Assembly: GCA_028571685.1 (NCBI GenBank)
Contig: CM053152.1
Coordinates: 18,050,001-18,114,000 of the forward strand
Source of the DNA: Heterohyrax brucei
Lineage: Eukaryota; Chordata; Mammalia; Hyracoidea; Procaviidae
Length of the DNA: 64,000 nt
Direction: 5' to 3'
Shown: piece after piece, positions 1 to 12,208 of the stretch
How the letters are laid out: each line of letters opens with the position of its first letter
Numbering within the stretch: position 1 is the stretch's first letter
Made by a program: the position numbers and the translations under genes
Notes under the pieces: generated by a model
Database searches by the model: none
The model's input: only the letters and a program-made list of their open reading frames with translations
Told to the model about the DNA's origin: nothing

Positions 1-731
1 GTCAAAGGAATACAAAGCTTGTCTGCATGGAGTCATCTCATCTTCATCGCTCCCCCACGCTAAGCTGTTTCTCCAACCTTGGGACTGGTCCTGCAGTTTT
101 CTTCAGATTCTTCCTCCAGTAGGAGAGAAGTACAAAAACCTAATCTAAAAGCTCCCTCTGTTAAGCTATTCTACTATTCTTAAGTTGTAATGGTTGGCAT
201 TTCTTCAGCTCCACATAAAAACTGATTTCATGAAACACTCTAAGAAAATAATTGCACATCAACCTTTGTTTTTCAACTCTTTTAATCCTGTCTGCAAATA
301 TGACCACCATATTTAAATGCAATATTTTGGATGTCAAACTAAAACTAACACTTTTGATAAACGTTAGGTGATTAGGCTACTTATCAAATGTATAATTTGG
401 AAATCTGGCATTTCATTTGCTGTGATTATTTCTTCTCCAGGAAAACTAAGTGCTTAGTAATGTGAAAAGTACTGTCACAAGGAGAAATTAATAAGGATGT
501 GTACTTGTGACTTTCAACTATTTCTACATTTCAAACAAGTTAAGACAAATTCTCCTCGTAAAAAAGCAGACAGAAGGAACAGAAGAAAGCCCTTATAAGC
601 AAAGTGATTACATTATGCTTTTGCGACTGACTCTCTTCCTTTATGAATAAACTTCCCTGCAGACCTGAGTAGTGGCTTCAGCCCCAGGCTCACAGAGAAA
701 TGCTCTAGTTAGCAAAAGGTCATGCTCCTAC
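1..731 (-). other. PTPRM: Start of the last PTPRM intron, no recognised feature
   Basis: AT-rich intron downstream of the penultimate coding exon. I looked for the terminal exon on the minus strand and saw no match, and recognised no repeat. Confidence 0.6.
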
Positions 732-867
732 CAGCAGATCCACCATGCTGGGCTTGTTGTTCCTCAGTGTCTTCACTGCATGGAAGACATCAACCACCCT
801 CTGGTGCTGCAGCATCTCGCAAACAATGCTGGTTGCACAGAACGTCCCACTGCGGCCACCTCCGTTT
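732..867 (-). CDS. PTPRM: PTPRM exon, D2 NGGGRSG loop; penultimate coding exon
   Basis: This 136-bp exon starts with the last base of the split Leu codon (CT|A) and continues [18 protein letters not shown]. It ends ...[10 protein letters not shown], phase 0, at donor GTAGGA. With the previous exon it forms HCLNGGGRSG, the D2 P-loop. The acceptor is TTTTCTGACAG. One position reads Thr where I remember Ile (FCATSIVC), and the last part reads PSMVDLL where I remember PNMVDLL. The final short exon, encoding the Q-loop remainder and the C terminus, was not found in 1-731 and should lie off the window. Confidence 0.95.
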
Positions 868-949
868 CTGTCAGAAAAGAAATAAAATGGTTTGATGACT
901 TTTGCCCTCACATTAATGAGAGATGTCTCATTAAGCCATGGAAATGTGC

Positions 950-1480
950 CACTTAAACTGGAATGGGGAAAATCTGCCGCAAAGTATTTGTTTAAAGTAT
1001 TGAGACGTACAGATGTCACCTTGAAGACTAAAGTGCACCTGATGCAAGCCATGGTATTTTCAACTGCATTATACGCATGTAAAAGTTGGACAATGAACAA
1101 AGGAGACAGAAGAAGAATTGATGCTTTTGAATTGTGGTGTTGGAGAAGAATGGACCACCAAAAAAACAGACCAATCTGTTCTGGAAGAATACAACCAGAG
1201 TGTTCCTTGGAAGTAAGGATGGCAAGACTATGTCTTATATACTTTGGACATGTTGTCAGGAAAGATCAGTCCCTGGACAAGGACATTATGCTTGGTAGAG
1301 TGGCAGGTCAGTGAGAAAGTGGAAGACCCTTGATGAGGTGGATTGACACAGTGGCTGCAACAATGGGCTTAAGCATAAAAATGATTGTGGACGTGGCTCA
1401 AGACTACATTTTGTTCTATTTTATATAGTGTTGCTATGAGTCAGAACCAACTCAACAGCACCTAACAACGTAACAATGAA
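950..1480 (+). mobile_element. RTE-class LINE, 3' fragment
   Basis: This is a 5'-truncated copy of the same RTE family as the larger copies at 4.1-19.9 kb. The partly open frame 892-1314 reads FELWCWRRM, then [27 protein letters not shown], the region after the reverse transcriptase domain of RTE/BovB-type proteins. The end reads 'gctatgagtcagaaccaactcaacagcacctaacaac', the family's typical 3' terminus. It begins roughly 80 bp from the acceptor of the PTPRM exon at 732-867, antisense to the gene. The stretch 1480-1860 beyond it holds nothing I recognise. Confidence 0.85.
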
Positions 1481-2026
1481 CTTGAGTAGGACAGTAAGGA
1501 TGTGGACTTCTGAGGCCAGTGACTCTCATCTGGGCAATTTTAAGTAAAGTGAAAGGAGCAAATTTGCCACAGCATTTGGTCGATGGTTCACCTGTAACCA
1601 GAAGAGCACCTAGAAAGTCTTCCTTCCCCAGCTTTGTTCTGACCCCAAAAGAGACTACCCTCATGACAGCACCTCATTGATCTCTATACAAAAGACCCAC
1701 AGCACAGCATTTTCTGTGAACATGCACCTCATCTACTACCTATCAGAAAAACTGATGATGAGCAGCAGCGTTCCAAGATGTGCCTAGCCTTTAAAAAAAA
1801 ATGTATTCATATTTAATTACTTATCACTAAAACTTTGTTGGCATCTCTAAAACATAAGGGTTCTTTTTTGTAAATAAAACAATTTTTATTTTGCACTAGT
1901 TTTAAACTTACAGAAAAGTAGCAAAAAATAGTACATAGTTCTACTGTAGGCCAAACTTCCTCTGATGTTAACATAACCACACTGCATTACTGAGGCCAAG
2001 AAATTAACCTTGGTACTATACTGCTG

Positions 2027-2165
2027 GAGCCCTGGTGGGGTAGTGGTTAGGAGAACAATTGCTAACCAAAAGACCAGAAGTTTGCTCCTTGGAAACTGTA
2101 TGAGGCAGCTCTACTCTGTCCTATAGGGTCACTATAAGCTGGAAGTGACTCAATGGCATTTATTT
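2027..2165 (+). mobile_element. AfroSINE
   Basis: Reads 'ggagccctggtggggtagtggttagga...' and later 'ctactctgtcctatagggtcactataagctggaagtgactcaatggca', the body of the afrotherian tRNA-related SINE. It lies inside the old L1. Confidence 0.88.
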
Positions 2166-2546
2166 TCATTGCTTTGCCAACTAAACTACAGATATTAGTC
2201 AAATTTCACCAGTTTTCCCATTAGTGTCCTTTTTCTGGCCCTGTATCAAACCCAGGATGCCACATCATATTTAGTTGTCACATCTCCTTACTCTCCTCCA
2301 ATATGTGACAGTTCCTCAGTCATTTTTTGTTTTTCTTGACCTTGACACTTTTGAAGAGTACTGACCAGTTATTTTGTAGAATGTCTCTGGATTTGGGTTT
2401 GTCCAGTCTTATGACTGGAATTAGGTTATGCATTTTTGGCAACAGTATTACAGAAGTAATAATTCAGGGTTTTCAGAGAGAATTGTATCAAGGCTTATGA
2501 TGTTGATCTGTCTTATTTTTTGTACTGTTAACTTTGGTCACATGCC

Positions 2547-3014
2547 ATCATGGACTGAATTAATCTCTCTAAAATATGTGTCAACTTGGCTAGGCCACAA
2601 TTACCAGTATTAAGTGGTTGTCCTCCATTTTGTGTAATAAATCGTAACTTCTATTATGTTAATGAGGCAGGATTAGAGGAAATTATGTTAGTAACTCAGG
2701 ACTGAACCTACAAGACTAATTTGTATTTTAGTCATCATTTCTGGAGATATGAAAGAGAGAAACGAGCAGGGAGAACACCAAGAAAGAAATTCTGGGAGCA
2801 GACGGTACTTTGGGACATGGGGTCCCTAGACGGAGAAGCTCCTAGACCAAACAATGACTGATGACAATGACCTTCTCCCAGCACCACCAGAGAGAGAATG
2901 TATTCCCTGGGAGCTGGTGCCCTGAGTTTAAACCTTTAGCCTCCTACACTGTGACAGAATAAATTTCTGTTTGTTGAAACCACCCATTTGTTCTATTTCT
3001 GGATAACTAAGACA
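2547..3014 (+). mobile_element. MaLR-like solo LTR
   Basis: Begins near 'catcatggactgaatt' and ends 'aataaatttctgtttgttgaaaccaccca...ggataactaagaca', the plan of ERVL-MaLR LTRs (MST/MLT type), including an AATAAA signal. The flanks 'catgc' and 'catgt' could be a 5-bp target duplication with one mismatch. No internal region is attached. Confidence 0.75.
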
Positions 3015-4109
3015 TGTGCTAAAATTTGCCAGATTATTATACTCTAAAGTGTCTATCTTTGTCTCTTAGGAGATTCACTGAGATTCTGCAGGTATCTTGT
3101 TTTTCCAAGCAGTAATTTTAGCATCCACCCATGGATCTGGTTTGCAACAATTATTACCAGAGTTTGCCTTATGGTGATTCTCTATTTCCTTCTTCTTTCA
3201 ACATTTATTAATTGGAATTGTACTGTAAGAAACAGCTGTCTCTTCTCCCTAGTGAAAAGAATTATTTGCTTATTTATCTTTAAAATTTTTAGTATTCATT
3301 CACATTAGTATGAACTCACTAATTTTATTCTATGAGTTAATATCTGATAGTATCAGTATTTATTTTGTTGCTCCTATTCTTTCAGCCTGGGACATTAGGA
3401 GCTCCTTCAGTTTGGTTCCTGTGCTCTTTTGGCAAGCCCACATCTGTTTCTGAGCATTTCCTTACTTTCTATAATGATGAGATACCACAGGTTCATTCCA
3501 TATTTTCCCTGTACGAGCTCTGAAATTAGGCACTTCTACAAGAGGCTATGAGTTTTTATTATTATTACTATTTCATTTGACTCTGTTTTCAAATAATCAC
3601 AATATCATTACCACATCTAAAATAAAACACTGTTTTAATGCAATCGGATTTCTAGTTACTGCTCAAGTTTTCCAGATTGCTTCAGGTACTTTTTTGTAGT
3701 TGCTTTGTTTGGGTCCACATATGCATTTGGTTGGTAAGTCTTTCAAATTATTTTAATCTATAGGTTTTCTTCACATTCTCCCTTTTCTCTGGGTAATTTG
3801 CTGAGAAAATTGGGTCATCTGTTCTGTATAGCTACATCCTGAGTTTTCCTCATTCACTGAGTCTCAGTGGTATCATTTACCACATTCCACTCTAGCATAT
3901 GTTTCAAGTAAATTGGTAGTTAGCCTCAGGACTTGATAAGAATCTGAGACTAACTGATGAACTGACAAGGATATTGTCATTAGGAGGTAGGCTTAAGATA
4001 GCTGATTGTCCTTACTTTTGGGATTTTAAGATTGGCCATGACATTGCAATGTCAGCTTGTACGGTCCATGATAGAGGGTCAAATCAACTTTTAAAATAAA
4101 GTGTAACAC

Positions 4110-4246
4110 AGCTACAACGTTGTTATTAGATGTTAAGTTCGTTCAGACTAGTAGTGAACCCTATGTATGGTAGAACAAAACACTGCCTTGTCCTGTGCCA
4201 TCCCCCCATTCACTGCCATGTTTGAGCTCATGATCGTAGCTACTGC
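4110..4246 (-). mobile_element. RTE copy A, segment 1 (3' end)
   Basis: Antisense of the RTE 3' terminus: 'acgttgttattagatgttaagttc', 'aacaaaacactgccttgtcctgtgccatcc', 'gtttgagctcatgatcgtagctactgc'. It stops at the provirus and resumes at 11712 with the next expected bases. Together the five segments of copy A sum to about 3.17 kb, close to the length of a whole RTE element. Confidence 0.82.
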
Positions 4247-4792
4247 TGTCAAGGTTAGCTAGGGAACCTGATCTCTGCTGCCACATACTAACATATTTTA
4301 CTCCAGAATCTAACATTTTCTAGGGATATCAAAGTTGTGGTTTGCATTATAGAACACACACAGTATTGATAAGGTTACCAAGGGAAACCTGATCTGCCAC
4401 ATATCAACAGCTGTCCCTGGCAGTTGTGATGCAAATACAACAGTTCCTCCTGGTAGTTGTGAGGTGGCTATGGTGGTCTCAGGCCCAATCAGAAGCCAAG
4501 CTACTACCTCCCCCCAATCCATTACATCACCCCCTACTTTGCCTCCTTAAAAAGCACTCCCCAAATCTATGGGGAGTCTTTTTTCACTCATAGAGACTGG
4601 CCTGTTTCCTCTTTGGAACATACTTTCCCTTAGTAAACTTTCCATCATTTGCTACTATAAAGGATGCATCCTCATGTGCTTTGGGGAAAGGGGATCCCCG
4701 TTTGCCACCCTTCAGGAGACTAAACTTTCTAGTTCATTCTTTGGAACCCAAATGAGGTCACTCAGGGTCTCATCAGCTGCATGACCTCGACA
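4247..4792 (+). mobile_element. 5' LTR of a class I endogenous retrovirus
   Basis: A 546-bp LTR beginning TGTCAAGG and ending CGACA, highly similar to 11140-11711. It contains a TATA-like/AT segment and a polyadenylation-type 'tactttcccttagtaaactttc' region. The preceding bases ctgc (4243-4246) match ctgt after the 3' LTR, a probable 4-bp target duplication, as gammaretroviral integrases make. A related but distinct solo LTR lies at 58629-59257. Confidence 0.85.
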
Positions 4793-4795
4793 TTT

Positions 4796-4813
4796 TGGTG
4801 CTGACTCCTGGGA
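4796..4813 (+). other. Primer binding site, tRNA-Phe-like
   Basis: Directly after the 5' LTR and a three-base gap comes TGGTGCTGACTCCTGGGA. It differs at four places from the tRNA-Phe-type site as I remember it, placing the element near the ERV-F group of class I retroviruses. Another primer tRNA is possible. Confidence 0.5.
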
Positions 4814-7341
4814 GCTGGTTCGTCTCTGGACTGACGTTCCTCTTCTTTCTGCTGGTGAGTGATGGAGCTGCCCTTACTGCATGTGAGGACCGTTCCCAGG
4901 CCACCCTCTATTTGGCCCCTGCCAGACTGAAAATGAGGCTTGGCACTGCCCCCTTTGTAGGGCCCCTCCAATAGCCACCTACTTGTTTCACATCTGGTAA
5001 TCAGACCAAGTCCCAGATGTGGTCCCGACTGATTGAGCTTTCTCCTCCAACATCTCCTTGCATGCCCTTTGGGCCCATTCTTCCCTTTTAACTATGCCCT
5101 CCAAAATACTAATTTTCTGGGTGATTTTCTCTAACAGGCCAAAGGGTCCTCTTGAGGGATGTAACTCCCCTTCGAGTTCTGACTCTACTGCCCCTTCTTT
5201 GGAAAACCTTTAAGGTAGTTGGGTGGATGCTCCTAAGAAACCAATGTATTGGGATGTCAAAAACAGAGTGATGGACAGAACACATGCCAGTCTCAGGAGT
5301 GACCTGCAGGAGAGAGACGCCCTAACTGGTCCAGTCTCACGGACAGTTTCTAGAGCATGCAGCTTCAGGAGATTCAGACGGGGAGGAAAGCAGCAAGACT
5401 CCTCCCCAGGGAAGCCTTGGAGAAGAGTGGAGGGATGCTATCCCCTACTCCTTTTAATTTCGGCTTAGTGATGGCTGGGACGCTAGCCTTCATAAGCCCA
5501 ATTTCCCTTGTCAGATCCTTGCTGCAGAATAGGGCCCACAAAGTACTAACACATCCCATTAAGTTTCTTAAAAACTGGAGTAATCCTAACCCGGTTCCAG
5601 ACTCTGCAGCCAACCAGGTCTCCCCCAGCAATTCTTTCTTGCGTGTCTGACAAGGACCCTTGAGGGCTTTTAGAGACACCTAGTCACCGTCTGGTGATCA
5701 GGAGGGGACCCCCAAAATCTACTGAGACCTCCAAACCCTGACAGACAGAGATGGACAAGCCACCACACAAACAGGACAAGGCAAGTGGCCACTGGAGCAA
5801 TTTTGACTCCAAGCCTTCTCTGGAAGTAAGCGGCTATTCTGCCATCTGGATGGGTAAGGGAATGAAAAAATCTTTAATCTTTGCTTCTTCAACTTGCCTC
5901 TCCTTTCTCCACAGGGCAACTACCTACCCATTTTATCTTGTGTTTTGTCTTCCCTTTAGAAAGTCCTGGGCACAAGCGCTGGATTGGGACCTCTATTTTT
6001 TTAAGTAGAGGACCAAGGACTGATCACCCTCGGTTTTGTCTGCCTGCTTTGTCTTTTGCTTTGTTGAAATTTGGTTTGTATCCTGAGGGCTAGGTCCAGA
6101 CATCCATTTTTGTAATAAGTCCTAAAGAAAAGTTCTGTGATGCCCAGACATTCGGTAAAAGGAAGAGATGTCCATAAGGCCTTTTGTTGGGGTTGAATCC
6201 CCTCCCCCCACTTTGTCCTTCACAACCATCACTTCTTATTTCTCCAAATTTCTTGTGGCACCAGTACCACTCTTAAAGGAGACTGCTGCTCTATTTCTGT
6301 CTCTGTCTTTACTTTCACACTGGCCTTCTGTGACAACCTGTGTTTCAACCCTTTGTTATTTTTGTTCAGTTGTGGGGATTGCCGGTTTGTAACTTTCTCT
6401 GGAAAGTGTGTCAGAGATTGTGTTACTCCTGTGGGCTGACTGCAGTGTGTGTAAAACTTTGGTATGAGGAAATGTGTTCCAAGCCTGGCAAGAAACTTGG
6501 TCAGTTGAGCAGAGAATTTGTAACTTCCAAAGCTGGTTAGAAGAAATTTCGTGAGTTAAAATTAGGTGGGAAAAATATGAGACATAGTAACAACTGAATT
6601 AAAACCTAAAATGTTTAAACAAATTTTACTTAATTACAGGCTTAAAAATAATTTCCAGGACATTTTAGGTAACTTATTGATAATAAACTTAATTAACAGA
6701 TATGCACAGTTTAAATGTATGTATGTTTGCTTTTTAAGCAGCAATCGAAAATATATGCAAGTCTTAATGAGTGAGTTCATTTTTGCTGTTCAAAGGGGTA
6801 TATACTGTAGAGGTCTGTTAAATATTTATTTGATATGGTCAGAAGTTTTTTCTGACAAAAGTTTAATGGTTTAATTCATGAGATTTTTTAAGAACATTAA
6901 TGCTAGAAAGAATTGAGTTTTTTGCTGTTAAAGTAACAAACTTTTCTCTGATTTCTCAGTAAGCCGTTAACTTATTCCTTGTGTTGTCCCCTTTGAAGGC
7001 AATGATTTGACTGCTCATTAGAATCAGATTCCTGAGTCACAAAATCAAACCACAAGACTTGGTAAAGGAGAAAAACTAAGGTTTTTTTACTCTAAGATCT
7101 TTAGTGAAATAACTTTAATATTGCTTCTTGTTAACCTGTAGCACACTGCTAACAACTCTGAAACTTCATGGAAAGCCATGAATACCCTTTTCTAAAGGGG
7201 GAAAGAATCTTAATTAGTAAATTATATGGCATGGGTTAAAATCAAGTGCCCAATTCTCACTGGGTTAAAATTTATACTGGTTATTTTCTCTTACATTTTT
7301 GCCTATTAAGTCACAATTATTATTTTTTAATTGCTATCTGG

Positions 7342-7470
7342 AGAAACCCTGGTCACATAGTAGTTAAGAGCTGTGCCTGCTACCCAGAAAGGTCAGCAGT
7401 TTGAGTCCACCAGGCATTCCTTGGGAGCTCTATGGAGCTGTTCTACTCTGTCCTATAGGGTCTCTGGTGG
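7342..7470 (+). mobile_element. AfroSINE inside the provirus
   Basis: 'gagaaaccctggtcacatagtagttaagagc...' to '...ctactctgtcctatagggtctctggtgg'. The distal 'gagtcggaatcgactc' part is missing or lost. It was inserted after the provirus. Confidence 0.85.
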
Positions 7471-10400
7471 TATCATACCTGCTAATAAACCTACTGCCCC
7501 TTCTAACTGGGAGTATGTTTCGTTGGCTTGACTGCCCCAGGGCACGGACCCAAATCAGGTAACAATTTTTTAAATCTAACTTCATCAAAGCCAATGCTTT
7601 GATGGAAGAATTCAAATTATTTACATATAAATTTATTTTTATACTATATAGGTATTTAGAGACTTAATAATCTTGGTATATCCTGACTATGTAGTATTAT
7701 GCTTCAAAAATACGTATGATATCTGAAGTTCTTTAAAAATGAGGATAATGATTATATTTAGAACTACTATTGTGTACAGTTTTCTAACAGAGTGGATTGC
7801 ATTTGGCCTTTACATTTTGCTTACATTTTTATTAATCATGTCATACTAAGTTTTTCTCATCTACAGTTTTTGGCTGAAAACATCTGACCAGAATATCTCA
7901 GCAAAGATATCAGACTTGTGAAAAGGACTATGACATCAAACACCTAAAACTCTTACACAGAAACTGACGGCCTCACAGACCACAGGTGATCCAAAATCAG
8001 GTGGAACAAAAATAACTACATAAGGCCAAGTATATTAAAATGTGCTATGGGCTTTATGTGATGTGGAAATATTGCTGAGTTTTAAGGTTTCACTTTCTAG
8101 ATATAAGTAAACCTTTTCTTTTCTCCTAAAGTATCTAACTAATGGGTTTGAATCTGAAGATTTACAGAATAAAAAATACAGTTGCTGATGCTACTTAGGA
8201 GGTATTTAGATTTATTTCCTTGTTCAAAGACCTGAGGGTCATAGTTTCATTGGTTATTCTGAGAGAGGGAGAAAAAGCTTTTAAGAATATACCACTTAAA
8301 TTCCAGAACTCCTGGGTGGGGGGCTTGTGAGCCTGTGAATGAGTGAATGTAAATAGCTGAAAATGGCTGGAATGCATGACACGAGACCCTCACAAATGAT
8401 GGGCCTGGCACGCTGAATGTCACCTTTGTACCCATATCCAGGCCTACCTGCTTTCCTCCTTGAGAAGTGAATTCACCTGAGGAAGTAGCCTTTGTTATGC
8501 TGTTTAGATAAAAAGACACCAGTTTGCTTTGTGAGGAACTTCCCAAATCCCATTCAAATCAATGCTTGCTTTACACACATACACCTGTTCTGTTCACTAA
8601 ATATAAATGAGCTTCATGATGTCTAAACTAGAGTTGGGGCATCAGAGCTACCAGCTCTCCCAACTCCGCCATAGAAGTCTTCAGATAAGCCCAGTTTCTA
8701 AGGAAGGGTAGCTTCTTCTCATGTAACTTAATGCTAACTGCGTATCTAGTGCCTCTTTAAGTATACTGTGCCAATAGGAATGCAATATGAAAATGTGCAG
8801 CTGCCAATTAGGAGGATATACAGAAATCCCTTTGTCTGTTTTCTTGGGGAAATGTATATATATGCATGTCTGATAATGGAACGGGGTGCACAGCTATTTT
8901 TTGGATTTCAGTCCACCCGCCACACCACCGGCTAATAAAAGCCTCCTCCTCTACAAACAGTGGTGTTTGAGGTGTTTTCTGCTCTGCGGGCTGAACTTAT
9001 CTTTTTTTCCTGCTACAATGCGATATAACTGGCCTGATATAGTTAGTGCTTCACTTTTACTCCCTAATTCACTGCATGGTGCCTGGGATTTTAAATTAAA
9101 ACTTGATGGTATTCAATTATCACTTATTGAGCATTTTTGATCAAAGATTCTATAGTAAGATCATGATCCAAAAGAGAAAACCATGGAAGAGACACATAAT
9201 TCTTTTAAAATCTGCATTTCTGGCTTCTGTGGAAATTGAGGTAACCCATACAGGCTATTGGTTTTGAAAGGAAAAGTTGGGTCCTTCAAGCCATTGAACC
9301 CTTTTGCTTAAGTAGCAAAAAAAAAAAAAAAAAAAAAAAGAGCCTTAGTTTACAGCCTTATGGCCCTTATAACCCCTACCCCATCAAGGAGGAAGCCTAA
9401 GTGATAAGTGTCTCATTTACATTAGAAAAGATAAGGGACTAGTTCTCAAACTACTTTTTTAGCTGGGAACCTGGAGGAAAAGAGCTAGCAGTTTTACTCT
9501 GGCTGTGCTCAATGAACCTTTTCAGAAAAATGCCAGTGCCAGTTGTAATGTAGGAAAAAGCCATTATGGCCATATATTTTATATCCTGGTCCACATCAGA
9601 CATAAGACAAAAATTACAAAGCTTGAGACAAAATCTCAGACCTCACACTCTCAGTTGGTAGAGGAGACTCTTAAGGTGTTTAGACATTTGGTATCAGAGT
9701 TAAAAAAAAAATGCTCCGTTGTTGGCTGCAACTCTCAGAGGCCCAACTTGAGGTAACCTAGTTGGCCCAGAAGAGGTCAAGACTTGGATTACCTCACTGG
9801 CCAGTGCATATGGATCCGGTTATCACAGGTACTCTCAAAAAATGAGGCTTCTTTAATGCAGAGTGTCCCGAATGCTCTACAGCAGGATGTTCATAGACCT
9901 CCCCAACAAAGACCCACATGGACAGGCCCTCCTGGATTCTCTCCGAAGAGGAGTCTAAGAAACTGACCAGGCCCGTCTGCCTCCTGGCCACGCATCAGAG
10001 AGCTAAGGGTTACCCTCAGTGTAGAAGGTAAGGAAATTAAATTTGTCTCAGACACAATAGCCACCTTCTCTACCTTACATTACCCAGTGGGTCCACTCTC
10101 CAAGAGGAACTGTGTAATTACTGGCTTGGATTAAAAATCCAAGATAAAACAAATTTTACTTTTGTGTCTAATGGGGTCACAATGACTAAGACATTCCTTT
10201 CTAGATATCCATGACTGTCCTGTTGTATTACTGGGACAAAAACTAAGTAAATTGGGGACAAATACATTTAAAAACATGACTCAATATAAGCAATGACGAC
10301 TAAGAATTACTTATGTTGTTGGTTAATATACTAAAACCTAACCAACTCAGTGGCAGTGGATAAAGAACCAGACGGGCGTATACCAAAATAAGTTTTCAGT

Positions 10401-11139
10401 CAGATTATATAAAAAGTTTGAAAGTTGAGGCAGACAGAATAGTCTGTGGGGAAACACACAACAGAAACCTTATGGAAAATGCAGTACTTCTTCTGAGTCA
10501 ATAGTCAGGAGTCAGACTGAGCCTGAGGGCCTCTTTGGTGTGATTAAAACCAGTGACAAACCGTATTAACTGTCCTGGGACACTGAGCTAAGTCCCCAAA
10601 TAACTGTGTAAACTTCTTTAAAGTTGTTTTTCAGATGGAACCAACTCTAGGAACATATGCAGAAAGTCCTGCTTCCACTACTAAATGTCTTTCCAACATG
10701 GGCACCAGAGAGCTGCAATGAGCACCAAGGAACTGAACTAAGGGACAAGCAGCTGCCATCCAAAAAGGAAACACTTCAGACCCCCCTCCCAAATTTGTTC
10801 CTAACTTATACCTTGGGCATAGACTGGCTATAAAACCCAACTGGCTAATGTCACTATTACTGCCACTGGTAGTTCCCTTATTAATCTTTTTGGTTATCCT
10901 TACCTTTGGGCCCCTAATTTTTAATGTCTCAATTCACTTTATCTGGTCCTTTATATGGTCCTATAAGAAGACCAGCCTGCACCCATACCAATCAGGCAAG
11001 AGATAAGGCAACTCAGTGTTTCCCAGACAGGACACTAGAGGAACATGGGTCTGACTCATAGGTACGATTATGCCACCAAACAGCCAAAATTCACCAAAGA
11101 GAAGTCAACTTCCCATGTTCCTTCAAGATTTCAGGCCCA

Positions 11140-11711
11140 TGTCTCCTCAGGGGACCTGATCTCTGCTGCCGCACACTAACATATTCTACTCCAGAATCTA
11201 ACATTTTCTAGGGATAACAAAGGTCGTGGTTTGCATTATAGAACACACACAGTATTGATAAGGTTACCAAAGGAAACCTGATCTGCCACATACCATCAGC
11301 TCTCCCTGGCAGTTGATGATGCAGATGTGGGTTCTTCCTGGCAGTTGTGATGCAAATAGAACAGTTCCTCCTGGTAGTTGTGAGGTGGCTATGGTGGTCT
11401 CAGGCCCAATCAGAAGCCAAGTTACTATCTCCCCCTCCCATCTATGATATCACCCCATGCTTTTGCCTGTAAAATCACCCCCAAGTCTACATGGAGTCTT
11501 TTTCCACTCATGTAGACTGACCAGTTCCCTCTTTGGAATGTACTTTCCCTTAACAAACTTTCGTCATTTGCTACTAAAAAGGATGCATCCTCGTGTGCTT
11601 TGGGGGAAGGGGATCCTCATTTGCCACCCTTCCAGAGACTGAACTTGCTATTTTGATCTCTGGAACCCAAATCAGGTCACTCGGGGTCTAATCAGCTGCA
11701 CAACCTCGACA
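11140..11711 (+). mobile_element. 3' LTR of the class I endogenous retrovirus
   Basis: Matches the 5' LTR over nearly its whole length and ends ...CCTCGACA, followed by ctgt (11712-11715). It is 26 bp longer, mainly because the 'ctggcagttg..gatgcag' unit near 11310-11355 appears twice where the 5' LTR has it once. The start is uncertain: the first bases differ from the 5' LTR and no clear polypurine tract precedes it. Confidence 0.82.
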
Positions 11712-12208
11712 CTGTGTTAGTTTATCTCACAGGTGAACTTCTACTTTACCAAGCATGATGTCCCTCTCCAGAGATTGCTCCCTCCTGATAATGTGCCTAA
11801 AGTAAGAGAAATGAAGTCTTGCCATCCTCATTTCCAGGAACATTCATGCTATACTTCTTCCAATACATTTATTTGTTCTGCTGGTAGAACATGATATATC
11901 TACTATTCTTCACCAACATCATAGTTCAAGGGCATAAACTTTTTTGGTCTTCCTCATTCACTGTCCAGTTTTCCCATGTATATAAGACAAGGGAAAATAC
12001 TATGGCATGGTTCAGGCACACCTTAGTCTACAAGGTGGCATATTTACTTATCAACACTTTCAAAAAGGTCTTTTGCAGACTTGCCCAATGCAATATGCTG
12101 TTTGATTTATTCATTGCTGCTTCCATTGGTGTTGATCGTGGATCCCAGTAAAATGTTATCCTTCACAACTTCAGTATTTTCTCTATTCATCATGATGGTG
12201 CTTGTTTT
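11712..12208 (-). mobile_element. RTE copy A, segment 2
   Basis: Resumes the RTE exactly where segment 1 stopped: 'ctgtgttagttta...ctactttaccaagcatgatgtccctctccag'. It continues to 'tgttgatcgtggatcccagtaaaatg'. It encodes, on the minus strand, the C-terminal region of the RTE polyprotein with many disruptions. Confidence 0.85.

Larger units (their letters stand above)
1860..3760 (-). mobile_element. Old L1 3' UTR, interrupted by a SINE and an LTR
   Basis: The text resembles the antisense of old mammalian L1 3' ends: 'aaattaaccttggtactata', 'tgccacatcatatttagttgtcacatctcc', 'ttgttgctcctattctttcagcctgggacattaggagctcc'. It is divided by an AfroSINE (2027-2165) and by a MaLR-like LTR (2547-3014). 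Continuity across the LTR ('gtcacatg' before, 'catgtgctaaaatttgcc' after) shows the L1 came first. The family assignment is from memory. The tail to 4109 holds nothing further I recognise. Confidence 0.7.
4793..11139 (+). pseudogene. Degenerate ERV interior: gag, protease and env remnants
   Basis: About 6.3 kb with no intact frame. At roughly 10008-10120 one frame resembles a gammaretroviral protease, but the active-site triplet reads Asp-Thr-Ile (10050-10058) where Asp-Thr-Gly is required, so it could not work. At 10845-10924 a hydrophobic stretch ending TFGPLIFN matches the membrane span of gammaretroviral envelope transmembrane subunits. I saw no reverse transcriptase or integrase core between the two, a gap of only about 600 bp, so pol appears deleted. 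The part at 6550-9480 is AT-rich and I could not assign it. It contains an AfroSINE (7342-7470) and a poly-A run (9317-9339). The element is defective. Confidence 0.7.

Noticed and set aside
1..731. Terminal PTPRM exon expected downstream of 732
   Set aside because: Scanned the minus strand for the short C-terminal segment after ...MVDLL; no match, so it is taken to lie outside the window.
892..1314. 140-codon plus-strand frame as a cellular gene
   Set aside because: It is RTE polyprotein C-terminal sequence within a truncated LINE.
5223..6540. Overlapping short frames in the provirus as intact gag
   Set aside because: Frames are short and in all three registers; only a decayed viral interior is supported.
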